Assembly (NCBI GenBank): GCA_016584305.1
Contig: JACEEZ010023684.1
Location: 2,501 to 66,500, forward strand
DNA: 64,000 bases
Source of the DNA: Chionoecetes opilio
Lineage: Eukaryota; Arthropoda; Malacostraca; Decapoda; Majidae
Reading direction: 5' to 3'
The translations under genes and the position numbers were made by a program. The notes beneath the pieces are model-generated. The model saw only the letters and a list, made by a program, of their open reading frames with translations. It was not told the origin of the DNA and did no database searches. Positions 48,879-61,464 of the stretch are shown here, one piece after another. Position 1 is the stretch's first letter; each line of letters opens with the position of its first letter.

Positions 48879-49480
48879 TTGATACTCAAAATCGTAAAAT
48901 AAAATGGAAGTCTGTAAGCTAGTATATGTCTGTGTACGTTACCAATGAAGATCTTGCAGTGCACGCAGAAGGTACTCCCTCACACTCACGCCGGAGGAGA
49001 AACGCTGAAGGAGGCCGCGGGCGCGACAGACAAGCAGGAGGGCGCGGAGGTGAAGTTGAGCTGACAGCTGACTGGATGCGAGCGTGCCACAGACAGACAC
49101 AGCAGGAAGCACATTGGTGTGGAGAACCAACAGACTGCGACAACGCCTGAGGTGGCGACAGGAACGAAGTGATGAGATGGACAGGAACCGCTGGAGCCAG
49201 GAACAGTGCACCAATATGGACAGGAACAGCGGGAGACAGGAACAGCGCACCAATATGGACAGAAACAGCGGGAGACAGGAACAGCGCACCAATATGGACA
49301 GGAACAGCGAACCAGGAGTGAGGTAGTGAAGGAGAGTGAATGAGTGGTCGCGGGGCTAGTGAGACGAGTCACGAGGAGCGACGAGCACCGTCCCGCGGAT
49401 AAGTGTTCGCGGGTAAGCGTGGTACAGTCACAGAACGGGTACTGTAAGGCGTGGTATTACGTGTACATCGCTGCCACCAT
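48879..49480 (-). other. Gypsy leader with three 39-bp repeats
   Basis: Non-coding leader between the foldback and the 5' LTR. At about 49200-49315 a 39-bp unit (GAACAGCGCACCAATATGGA...) is repeated almost three times. Because 39 is divisible by 3, it gives 13-residue protein repeats in a short plus-strand ORF that is antisense to the element. Confidence 0.6.
49465..49479 (-). other. Gypsy primer-binding site
   Basis: On the element's strand, five bases after the 5' LTR, TGGTGGCAGCGATGT begins with the TGG expected to pair with a tRNA CCA end. The tRNA identity was not determined. Confidence 0.55.
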
Positions 49481-49843
49481 CTAATGTACCTTATTTCTGT
49501 GTACACTTCTTACCGTTTGTAGTTCTGTATGTTCTTGATGCCGTAAACTCACTCAGGACCTTGTAATTGCTGTTCAATATTCCCTTCGATCACTATTCTT
49601 ATACTGTTGGGGCAGGAATACACACAACTCCAGTTCTGGTATATCGTTCACAGTTAGACTAGCGTATACAAGGACGTACAATGAACACAGACACGAAATA
49701 TGACTGGTATGGGCTAAGGTCAACTCCTCACTGCCTCCCAGCCGTCTCGTGGCTACCAACAACACTGGTCAAGCCGGTACAATAGGAAAAATATCAGAGA
49801 CACATGTGGCGTGTCGCTGTAGTACAAAGAGATTTAAGCTTAA

Positions 49844-50604
49844 CCCTTTCACGCACGAAAAGTTTAATAAGCTTTTCCGTCCACTGCGACATCAGTCTGG
49901 GGCTCTCTAAGGGGCCCCGCGTAATGCCCTGACTCTGCGGCGAATGTTTTGGTTATATTATCAATTTCAACTACGATTATTTTTTTTTCCTGTCATTATT
50001 ATATATCGTTGGTTTCGCAAGAGATTATTCTGCCTTATGAAAGACAAAAATAACAAGAAATGCAAGTAAATAGCGGAGTTTAACGACTTAGAAAAAACAT
50101 TGAGTAAAGAGAAATAAGAAATAATTACGTTCACCACTGCGTAGCTCGATATTTCCTGAATCAACTTTTTATGGTTTATATGCCAATAAAAGCGGATTTT
50201 ATGAGGATTCCAACGCTACCATTATAATTTTCATATGGCCAGTAGTTCTTGAGAAAATGGAGGAAAACTGAAACACATGTTGGAAGACGGATTAGGCTAC
50301 AAGTATGGCTTACCCGGCTCGGGACACGTTTTAAAGGGACGGGCAGTCCGCGCTGACAGGCTGCCTGCTGAGAGTGAGCTGCGACACGGGCCCTTATCAC
50401 TTCAAATCCACTCACACGAGAGAGTTGACAATTAGTTTATTTTATAGGCCTAGCTTGGATCTTTTACGCAGTATATTTTGACGCGATTCTGATAAATACC
50501 TTATTTTTGGCGAATTTAATTTTTTTTTTTGACGCAGTTCACGTCAAAAGCTCAGATGTAGACGGGCCCGTTTTGACGCGATCGCGTCACCGTGCGTGAA
50601 AGGG
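49844..50604. mobile_element. piggyBac-like MITE in the 5' LTR
   Basis: Ends CCCTTTCACGCACG (49844) and CGTGCGTGAAAGGG (to 50604) are perfect inverted repeats, flanked by TTAA at 49840-49843 and 50605-50608. The other LTR shows the uninterrupted TTAA site. A CCC start with TTAA is the piggyBac hallmark. No transposase; several GACGCG/GACGCA motifs lie near the right end. Confidence 0.9.
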
Positions 50605-50647
50605 TTAAGGTGCTAAGAGAGAGAGAGAGAGAGTAATTGGAGAGTAA

Positions 50648-50732
50648 GATAAGATAAGATTTTCATCCTATCTAGACACTTTGCAAGTACCAACTACAAG
50701 GTTATTGACTATACAAAGCGCCACCACGTTAG
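50648..50732 (-). mobile_element. tRNA-SINE fragment in the 5' LTR
   Basis: Only the 3' 85 bp of the SINE seen at 25354 (tail GATAAGATAAGA on the plus strand). Flanked by the perfect 13-bp duplication AATTGGAGAGTAA (50635-50647 and 50733-50745), present once in the other LTR. 5'-truncated. Confidence 0.93.
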
Positions 50733-50929
50733 AATTGGAGAGTAAATTAGAGACATATTCGCTAGAGACTTGAGACCTGACATACAGCTGATTGTCGGTC
50801 TTAGTTCAAAGAGTATTGGAGGAAAGGTGCGAAGAGAAGAAATACGAGAGAGGAATTAGGAGACATATACGAGAGAGAGAGTAATTGGATACATGGGAGA
50901 GAGAGAAGTAATTGGAGACAGTACACCTT

Positions 50930-52168
50930 TACTTAAGAGCAAAGTGAAGGACCCTGCTAACTCTGGCAATTGCAGGCCCATTGCCATAGCAACCGCCCTG
51001 TCCAAGATGCTGGAGAAAGTGGTGCTCCATCGTCTTGAGGCCTACCTGTATACACTGGACAATCAGTTCAGCTATAAGAAAAGCCTTGGCACTGAGATGT
51101 GTCTGTGGACATTGAAGAATATCGTTCATTACTACACTTCCAGAAGTTCACCTGTTTATCTGTGTTTCCTGGATGCCAGAAAGGCGTTTGACAGAGTGAA
51201 TTACTGGAAGCTCTTTCATAAACTTCTCGTCAGGGGTACACCTGGGTACAGTTAATTTATTAATGTACTTGTACACTACCCAGGAATTTACTGTTAAGTG
51301 GGGTAATTCCTTCTCGCTGTCCTTTAGTACTGCCAATGGTATTTGGCAGGGGGGGATTTTCTCCCCCTTCCTGTACAATGTGTACACGGATGATCTCAGT
51401 GCCAACCTTCGTGATACAGGTATCGGCTACCACATACATGATGGGTGCATAAACTCACTGAGCTATGCTGATGATATGGTACTGCTCGCACCCACTGCGG
51501 ATGCGTTGCAGAACCTTATCAATGTGTGTCAGGTGTATGCTGCCAAGCATGACATTTTCTACAACACCACTAAGACAGAGTGCATGGTAGTATCACCGGC
51601 ACGCGCTCAGGTGAATTACCTGAAAACAGAATGGCTCGGTGGGTCTGCCCTCACTTTTGTGGATAGATTCGCATATTTAGGCCATGTTATATCCCACGAC
51701 ATGACTGATGATGATGATATCATCAAGCAGACCACCAAGCTTCTTGTCGTGGGAAATACTCTTACGAGGAAATTCTCCTACTGTAGCAGAGAGGTGAAGA
51801 TGGAGTTATTCAGGAGTCTCTGCTACTCTATATACTGCAACTCGCTGTGGTCGCGGTACAAGGTGGCCACTATGAACCGCCTTAAGGTCTGTCACAATGA
51901 TATCCTTAAGAGGCTTCTGGGGCTGCCCAGGTGGTGCAGCTCGTCCCTGGCTTTCGCTAGGAACGGGGTGAACAATCTGGAGCTCAGTCGATACTCCGTG
52001 TTCAGTTTAAGGAGTAGGGTGGAGCTCTCTACGAACTCCATCATCACCTCTGTCAGGCAGAGCTCGGCTTATGTATCTAGACCTATACAACAGCGATGGC
52101 TGAGTCTACTGTTTGTGCAGAATGTGGGGTTGCACAGGTGTCCATGTATGCTTTTCTATGTACTTTGA
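50930..52168 (+). pseudogene. LINE B reverse transcriptase (3' part)
   Basis: Resumes after the Gypsy insertion: NSGNCRPIAIATALSKMLEKVVL, FSYKKSLGTEMCLW, CFLDARKAFDRVNYWKL (motif A), then a frameshift at about 51255. The next ORF (51263-52168, 301 codons) has TANGIWQGGIFSPFLYNVYTDDL (motif B; the usual R before QGG is W), LSYADDMVLL (motif C, YADD intact), FAYLGHVISHDMTDDDD and the C-terminal thumb region. The frame stays open to TGA at about 52168, then a 3' UTR and (TTA)n tail. Apart from the Gypsy insertion the RT is only lightly damaged. Confidence 0.8.
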
Positions 52169-52320
52169 TACTATGTCCCCTAATGTGCCTGTACTTTGTT
52201 CTTGTTTTTTGTATTTGCTCTAGTACTTAAGTTTACTCCTTGGCTTGTTCTTATTGCTGTGTTTTTTTGTCTTTATGTCTCTGGGCGAGAATAAACTTAT
52301 TATTATTATTATTATTATTA

Positions 52321-54229
52321 ATCCCGCCCCGCCCCGCCCCTCAGTCACAAAGTCTACCAGGACAGCACGCCAACACCACCGCCTTGTACAACACACACAC
52401 ACACACACAGTCACCTCTCCCTCCTTCACTCACCTCACCTCATGTGTCTTCGTTTCCAGAGTGTTTGAGCAGTGGCAATGAACAATATAGTTTTTAGTAA
52501 GTAAGTCATCCTAACATTATCCTTGAAACGTGACTCACCATGTCTTGTCTCGGTAAAAATTCTAACACGAACCCAAGTCTTGTTTTCTGTGCGTGAGTCA
52601 TCCCTGGCTTGACTCAGCGTGCCCCTGACTCACCTTTCCTTTCAAGCGGCGGCAAGGAGGAGCGGAGGCGATGGCGGGAGGAACACTCAAGGAGCAGCGT
52701 AGCGTCGCCCACCACTCATTGTGACGTCTTGGCGTCCACTGAAGAATTAAAAACAAAACTGCCATGCCAGACAATGCATCCACTTGCTGGCGGAGTACGC
52801 GACCTGACCTGACCTCATCTAGCTATCTATCTATCTTTGACATGCAGAATAAAGGCTGCATTCCTAATGATCAGATATAAAACAAATAAAGAATGTTAAT
52901 GAAAGGAAAATGAGGTTGCAATGTGTCAGCCCCTAAAAAAAAAGATAAAAAAGGGAACAAACCATATGCATGAATATGGACCGAAAAAATATGAATAAAA
53001 AAATATAATTGGTTATAAGTGCTAAAAAAAATAAGTCATAAGGAAAGACAACGAGCGATAAATAACTGAATAACGAAATAGCTAAAGAGAAAGATAAATC
53101 ACAACAAACAAAGCATTGCCTAGATGTACATAATAGTGAAGGTAATGACAATAATTTACTTACACAAAGAAAATACTGATCACTGCATTGAAGAAGGAAG
53201 ATAACAAGGGAAAGATAATACACACCAGGTGAAAAAACAAACTTTATTATATATACACATTTTGGCTCTACTGCGTCCATGTCACACACACTCATATTAA
53301 AAAAATAAAAATACACTAATCTGATGTACACTATAATCAACCACAGAGGCCGCGGCATCTCTCTTCCTGCTAAGTCGTCACCTCTCTTCCAGCTAGCAAT
53401 AATTAATTGCTAGCTGCATCGCCGCACCCACGACCCTGGCGGCGAGGGAGGAACCAGGCGACGGAGGGAAGGCCTGAACAGGAAGGCAAGAGAGGATGAA
53501 AGGTGAAATGTTCTCAGCTCAGCAAGAACCCTGATTGACATGTTAATTGCTTTAATATTACCATTAGAATTATCAGTAGTGGTGTTATTATTGCAATTGT
53601 TATTAGCATTTACGTTAGTTATTGTTATTTTGATCATTATCATTATTATTACGGTTATTATTATTATTATCATCATTATCGTTAGTGTTATTAGCATTGC
53701 CATTATTATTATCATTATTATTACTGGTGTTATTACTTGTCATCGTCAACACTTTTTCATGTTCATAAACAATTAGTAATGTATCGATAAAACATGTCTT
53801 TGTGCACGACTCCTTCATTCCTTCAGCCAACATTTCACCACAATACAAAAACAAAAACACACCCAAAACAGAACACGTCGGGGAAAACCCAAACTAAGAA
53901 AAGTAAAGAAGGAAAATGGTACACATGTAGTTTTTGCCGAGCGTCGGGGAATGGGTGGAGGAAGGAATCAACTGTTGACCTTTTCGTAAGTCTCAAAGAA
54001 GGAAACCGTTTACCGAAAGTCGTTTAGCGAGCCATTACGATCCACACTCCTCCGAAAGACCTAAGTTGTGGTACACGATGTCGAGGAGCGTCAATATGTA
54101 GCGGTGGGGAAAAAAAAGTTTGGTCGTGTGCATATACAGTTATCGGACGGACGGGCGGTCGAGTTACTCAAGTCAGACGACGTCGAGGGAAGGTAGTGGA
54201 GAGAGGGTTAGGCTACGAGGGAGTCAGGG
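52321..54229. other. 1.9 kb without a recognisable gene
   Basis: Contains an AC run (52387-52409), several CTCACCT/GACCTGACCT motifs (52800s), and an imperfect ATT/ATC-rich tract at 53540-53750 that produces spurious Ile- or Asn-rich ORFs. No domain in any ORF. Confidence 0.55.
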
Positions 54230-56078
<1,849 letters not shown>

Positions 56079-56080
<2 letters not shown>

Positions 56081-57189
56081 TGTACGTGGGTCAAATGAGG
56101 CAGAGAGAAGAACAGAACATATCACAGACATGCGAGACAGTAATGAAAAGTAAACCACCACATGATCCGATGCCAGCAAGCCGGGAGGTTCACAGACGCC
56201 GTGACGCGGTGATCCGGCGGCTGTTGAAAGCAAAGGGCAGGTAGTGTGTAGCGCTTTGCGCCCGCCGCTGGCCAGGTCACGTTGAGCCAGAGGGAACCGT
56301 GGCTCACCCGGCTCAGGTGTAATCCATTGATTTGCTTTTAGGCGTTAACAGGTGCCGCTGGGATTACTGAGCGTATAGTGTTTTGTGATTTTTTTTTTTT
56401 TGTGTTATCTATCATCAGGCTGTTACTGTACTTTTTCCGGTTTTTTCTATGATGTGGTATGGGTTGTTTGTGTTACGGAGCACCAGGTGAGTCAGGGTTC
56501 CGTGTCTCTGACTCCGCGCGCCTCGCCACTGCAGGCCTTCCTTCACTCCTCTGTCTCGAGAGTGGGTAACCGCAACGCTAAAACGGCGCTACGTTACACC
56601 CATTACTTTTCATAAGAATTACACAGCATGTCATTCTCTAGGAGGGAATTTAATACACACTCAGCCAATACTCAAGTACGCTTCTTCTTTTTCATAAGTT
56701 TAAGTGTATTTAATAGTTCCTCTTTATGGCGGATAGGTTTGAGGATCGCTCAGTGGTGTCGAGGGTCAGGGTTCAGGTTTTGGTGGTTCAGAGCCTCGCC
56801 TCGCAGCATCTTACGCAACCTTTCTCAGCGAAGAGGGAAAATATATGATATTGCTTCATATGGACGCAGCCATGCATGAACCACACCAGAACACACACAT
56901 GCCTCATACAATGAACTATTTCTAACAACAGAGCAACAACCCTCCTTCCCTCCGCCATCCCCCGCCCCCTTCACCGGGAGGAGCCGCGGGGGGGAAGACA
57001 CCAGAGGGAAAGTGGTTCAAGACAGGTGGATCGAGTGCTTCGAGCCCCTTGCTGGTCACTGTTCCACAAGGCGGCAGCAGCACAACCTGTGTCAGACTGA
57101 ATGTTATTGACAGTGTTATCGATACAACAACATTTATGCACAAGAAACACACTGGGACTCATGGTGGAGCTGGCACGCAGCTTCGGAGC
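56079..57189. other. 1.1 kb without a recognisable gene
   Basis: Unique sequence. ORFs up to about 90 codons without domains. Confidence 0.5.
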
Positions 57190-57245
57190 AACACACACAC
57201 ACACACGCACACACACACCACACGCACACACACACACACACACAC
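57190..57245. repeat. (AC)n microsatellite
   Basis: Interrupted AC run. Confidence 0.9.
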
Positions 57246-57720
57246 GCCATTTTTTTTTACCAGTGGTGGGTTCGACGCTTCACCGCCTCCAGTGCCTCAC
57301 GATCTCGGTGCTCGGAGCAATGGCGGCGTTGCGATCCTCCGCCGGGCCTGTTTACACCTTGTTACCGACGCGGGTAAACATGAACAACACTCCGCCATCC
57401 TCGCACACACCCGCATTCTACGGTCAACTCGGGGAAGCTTGGAATAGCTGCACCGCCCACCCTCTGATCCTTCACTTTTTGCTCTCACTTTTAAGTCTTT
57501 TTATTTACCCTTTATGTCCGTTCTTTCCTCGAGCTACTCTACCTATTATGTACACAGCTCACGCCGGAGCAGACCTGCCTGTGCAGTAGCAACAGCAGCA
57601 GCGGCGGCAGTGGCAGCAGCAGATAACAGCAGCAGCAACAGCTAGGGCGGCGGCAATGGCAGCGGCAGCGTCCATAACGTGTCAACGCAATAGTATTTTC
57701 TGTGTTATCCTGTTTACCAC
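57246..57720. other. GC-rich sequence with CAG/GGC repeats, no gene proven
   Basis: A 162-codon ORF reads through here without a domain. 57585-57670 is imperfect (CAG/GGC)n, the kind of sequence found in 5' UTRs or poly-Gln/Ala exons. It abuts the transposon at 57728. Confidence 0.35.
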
Positions 57721-58211
57721 GTGGACATTAGGGTGTTTCATTTTGTCGAAGTCGATAGTTTTGGTTCATATCGATACTGCCCGTGTAGTATATATGCTGG
57801 TGAAGTGTCGTGCCAAATTTCAGCTCATTCCAATAGGGTTTAGGGGTCGCGCACTTTCGCCAGTATATCGGGCTGCAATCAAAATCGTGAAATCCCTTTG
57901 ATCTATATGTCAATTGTATAACGGCTGGGCCGTGCGGAACGGAGGTGCCCCAACAACTCACGGCTGTTGCTAGGCAACTGCAGCACGTGGTGTTGCGCCG
58001 CGTGGCCGGGCGACTGCGGCGGCAGATTGTGAGACACGGGCTGAGAGTGCGGACCGGATGGTAAGGACTGTGTCTATTGCTTTTTTCGAGTTGATATAAA
58101 CTGTGAAATAGAGACATTCTTACATATACCTATTTGTGTGTCGGTGTAGAATCGTAGATGTAATCGGTTTATGTAGAATTAGATACATTTTTTCTTTCTT
58201 TCTTAGGTAAA

Positions 58212-59634
58212 ATGGTGGCTACTAGAAAGTCTTCGCAGATGTGGGTGCTCGACAAAGCTCCAGAACCAGACATCCTTGGTGCTCGCTTGCCCTCGCGGGA
58301 GCAATTGTTCTTTTTCTTTATGTATCAGCACCACGTACTCAAGAAAACTGTCCCTGATTCCGTGTCGGCAACGAGTGAGAAGCTGAAGGCCATCTGGGGC
58401 AAGGCGAAGCTGACAACGAAAACCGACGCGAACATTAGGAAGAGCGTCAAAAATCTGTTCGAGGAGTACCAAGCCCTGAAGAAGGATCGGAACAGGATAA
58501 CTGACGGGGCCGAGCTGAAGCGGAAGCTTTGGAAGGGTGACCTGGAAGATCTTTTCGACATCTCCAGCGCAGACGTTCTTGAAAGGAGGGATATCTTGGA
58601 TGAGGACTAAAGCTTCCTCATTTCGCAGAGAGAAGATCGTTCCAGTTCGTCCATGGCCGGCGTCGATGTCGCCGAAGTGGCGAAAGAAAAGAAGAAAAAG
58701 GAAGCCGCTAAGAGGTTGGAAAACCGCAAGCGGAAGCAGGAGGCTGAAACGGAACGCCTACTGGAGAAGGTCCCCTATCCGCGATCTGGCCTTTCCTCAT
58801 CGTCTACTACATCGTCGGAAGATGAGGACGGCGACTTCAAGGTACCGGCAACAAAATTACCCCGGTGAGCACCAACAAACAAGCTGTCCCTAAATATCGA
58901 GCTAACGTCGGCCTGGGACCGAGAAGGGCTGTCCGTGCGTCAGGCCTCGAGCGCATATATCGCGACAGCGAAGGACTTGGGCCACGATGTCAGTCAGCTT
59001 GTTATTTCGCCGAGCACTGTCCATCGTTCAAGGACCAGGAACAGGGAGACACTTGCCATTCAACTGGAAAGGGAGGCCTTCAAGGATCCTCCTCCGTTGG
59101 TTCTCCACTGGGACGGCAAACTACTACCGAAAGCGACTTCGAAATGGGCTTCAGAGGACCGCATTGCCGTGGTTGCGACCGGGCAGAACTTCGAGGAGAT
59201 CCTGGGAGTCCCCGTCGCACAAGATGGAACGGGACAAAGAAGTCGCAAGGACGGTTTTCCAGGAGGTCGAGCGAGTCGGTGCCAGGGAGCAGATCATTGG
59301 CCTTTCCTTCGATACGACGGCCTCAAACAGCGGCATGCTCGCAGGCGCCTGTGTACACCTGGAAAATCTCCTCGGTCGCTCCCTGCTCTGGCTGGCATGC
59401 CGGCACCACGTACTGGAGGTTGTCCTGAAGCACGTCTTCGAAAAGTGCTGCTGCCCTTCCACTGGTCCCGAGATCCCAGCCTTCAAGCGCTTCCAGTCAC
59501 GCTGGGAATCCCTTGATCGTGGATCGTACCGCACATTGAATGATGAGGAGCCACTGGAGAACGCCCTTGAGCTGCCCCGCGTACAGATGGTTACGTTCCT
59601 GCAAATAGTTCTCCATGACGGAAGCAACCCACGA
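58212..59634 (+). pseudogene. transposase copy 2, N-terminal and central part
   Basis: Met at 58212 (MVATRKSSQMWVLDKAPE). The frame runs to 59220 with stops at 58608 (TAA within DED-SFLISQRE) and 58866 (TGA), then shifts. Conserved against copy 1: SQRED...MAGVDV, AKDLGHDVSQL, LVLHWDGKLLP (candidate Asp), VAQDGTGQ, IIGLSFDTTASNSGMLAGAC (candidate Asp), LACRHHVLEVVLKHVF and PSTGPEIPAFKRFQSRW. The N-terminal stretch of about 130 residues (QLFFFFMYQHHVLKK, EEYQALKKDRNR) extends beyond copy 1 and shows a fuller 5' end. Cut at 59634 by a LINE; continues at 60591. Confidence 0.75.
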
Positions 59635-60590
59635 GATATTGATATTGATATTGATATATTTATTTGGCCATGTAGTTTTGTACATATGAACATATTACAT
59701 ATAGTGATAAAGCCAGGTCCAATAAGCCGAAGCTTTTATAGGACCTGAAAGCTATAATACATAATAACATAGCAAGGGACTGGTCAGGCCATTTTGAAAA
59801 TATAACATTTTATGGATGATAATATGGAAGTTAACAATAGTAAACTAATCATTTTAAATGCATAAAAAAAAAAAAATCTTAATAACCATAAAAAAAAAAA
59901 CACAATATGACATTTATGGTTGTAAAGAGTTTATACATTTTCATTGTATTTGTCAAGCATGCTTTTTATCAAGTTACGTTTGAAAGATTTTAAGTTTTCA
60001 TCAGTAATAAAATGTTCTGGTAAGTTGTTCCAGCTTTTAGTTCCTCTTGACAAGATACTCTGTTGTGCATGTGATGTCCTGCACAATGGTATACGTAAAT
60101 CATGTGGTCTTCGGTTACATTGTAGGGTATTGCTCTAAAGCCAAGGTCTAAAGGTAAAGAGTGTATGGATTTATGTACAAAAAGATTGGTTTGAAGGAGT
60201 ATGATATCTGGAAGCTTTAATAACTTGAAGTCTCGGAAAATACTGATGGTATGGTCATAACGATTTTTAAAGAACATAACACGTAACAACTTTTTCTGAC
60301 TAATAAAGAGGCTGTCAATGAAGGTTTTATAGGCACCTCCCCATAAAGATGAACAATATAAAAGATGTGGATATATTAGGGTAAAATAAACTTGTAGTAA
60401 ACATTTTACATTCAAATAGTGCCTTAGTCTGTAAAGTATGCCTGTGTATAACGATATCCTAGATTTCACCATATCAATATGTTCTTTCCATTTCAACTTA
60501 CTATCTATATATATCCCTAGAAATTTAAATTCGAAAACCTCATGTAATGATAGATTATTTATCTTTATTTGTGTGTGTACTGGCTGAGTC
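59635..60590 (-). mobile_element. 5'-truncated LINE inside the transposase
   Basis: Minus strand: an open frame (within 60964-59990) encodes the RT thumb and C-terminal end (FEFKFLGIYIDSKLKWKEHIDMVK, LIYPHLLYCSSLWGGAYKT, SQKKLLRVMFFKNR). A 3' UTR follows, and a tail of tandem AATATC units lies at 59635-59658. CR1/jockey-style C-terminus. The RT catalytic motifs are missing by truncation. The transposase resumes at about 60591 with REDYDELLR, matching RDDYRELLE in copy 1. A clear target duplication is not visible (AAGCAAGAGA-like versus AAGCAACCCACGAGA). Confidence 0.8.
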
Positions 60591-61408
60591 ATAAGGGGAC
60601 TGGAGACCATAAAGCAAGAGAGGACTACGATGAACTCCTCCGACTGTGCCTCCTGTTCCTCGGAGGAAGCGAGGGACACATCCGATTCCGAGCTTCCGGT
60701 GCCTACCACCAAGCAAGGTGGATGGCCAAGGCCACATACGCCGTCAAGATGACGCTCTTCGCCGACCAGTTGGAGCTGCCAGCTCGCATTCAACGAGGCC
60801 TCCGTCAAGTGGCGCTGTTCGTCAGCCTCTTGTACATCAAACACTGGCACGAGGCACTGATTCCGGAGTACGCTCCAAAGAACGATCTGGAGCTCCTGCA
60901 GGCCCTCAACGAGTATCCTGACAAGGAAGTCGGCGCAGAGGGTACCAGGGCTCTTTCTCGCCACCTTTGGTATCTTTCAGAAGACCTGATCGCGCTGGCT
61001 TTCTTCGACGACTGAGTCGAGGATGGGGAGAAAAAGCGGATGCTGGAGAACCTGGTAAGGCCTGCGTCCAAGAAGGCATTGAAGAGGCTCGAGGGGAAAG
61101 GGTTGAGAGTGAGCAACACCACGACCCTGAGCGGCTTCGTCACCAGTCGCAGCAAGCGGCTGTTCGAGCTGCTGACGGATCGGAAAGAACACCCCCAGAA
61201 TCTACTCGCGGACGAAGCACTGAAGAACCGCGTCAGGGCTCTAAAGGTGGTCAATGACAGCGCTGAGCGTGCGATCGCCTTCATCAAGCAGTTCGCCGGC
61301 GCTGTAAAGGACGAGGGCCAGCGCCAGTACCTCCTGCGCGTCGTCAAGCACCACCGCAGCGAGGTTCCCAAGCGGACCAAGGCAACCTGCTCGGCCTTCT
61401 CCCTCTGA
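60591..61408 (+). pseudogene. transposase copy 2, C-terminal part
   Basis: After the LINE: REDYDELLRLCLLFLGG, YHQARWMAKATYAVKM, LFVSLLYIKHWHEALIP and LWYLSEDLIALAFFDD, then a TGA at about 61014. One frame over, the protein continues: RMLENLVRPASKKALKRLEGKGL, FVTSRSKRLFELL, LKVVNDSAERAIAFIKQFAG (candidate catalytic Glu) and YLLRVVKHHRSEVPKR to a TGA at about 61406. Each block has its counterpart in copy 1 (ARWMSKVIYSLKV, LWYLSEELIGLAFF, VVNDHAERGVALIQEFSG). Only one indel separates the two frames. Confidence 0.75.
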
Positions 61409-61464
61409 GTGCGATCAGAGGTGCGTCAGTGTAATCAGAGGTCCGATCAGTGTGTCGATCGACG

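Larger units (their letters stand above)
39573..50925 (-). mobile_element. Gypsy-type LTR retrotransposon with four nested insertions
   Basis: Minus-strand order: 5' LTR (50925-49485), primer-binding site, leader, gag, protease, RT-RNase H, integrase, 3' LTR (40150-39573). RT before integrase defines the Gypsy (Ty3) order. A 4-bp duplication CCTT flanks it. It carries RTE copy 2 (41895-43786), a foldback element (47412-48878), a TTAA MITE (49844-50604) and a SINE (50648-50732); the original length was about 7.1 kb. There is no env-like ORF between integrase and the 3' LTR (235 bp). Confidence 0.9.
49485..50925 (-). repeat. Gypsy 5' LTR, expanded by two insertions
   Basis: 1441 bp, of which 761 + 4 (TTAA) belong to the TTAA MITE and 85 + 13 (duplication) to the SINE. 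The remainder is exactly 578 bp, the size of the 3' LTR. Ends TGTACC and GTACA match the 3' LTR. Confidence 0.93.
36957..52320 (+). mobile_element. LINE B, interrupted by a Gypsy element
   Basis: Two plus-strand halves (36957-39572 and 50930-52320) form one LINE: ORF1-like, endonuclease, linker, RT, then a (TTA)n tail at about 52297-52320. The Gypsy element 39573-50925 plus one CCTT separates them. Joining across the duplication restores an open frame through VPLLKSKVKDP, confirming they were once contiguous. Several frameshifts remain. Clade unresolved (jockey/CR1 superfamily by endonuclease and RT style). The 5' end is uncertain. Confidence 0.8.

Noticed and set aside
53410..53866. Ile- or Asn-rich ORFs resembling a low-complexity protein
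   Set aside because: Generated by an imperfect ATT/ATC tract; both strands give ORFs.
57101..57589. 162-codon ORF as a host gene
   Set aside because: Begins in an AC microsatellite region, no domain, and an overlapping frame is equally open.
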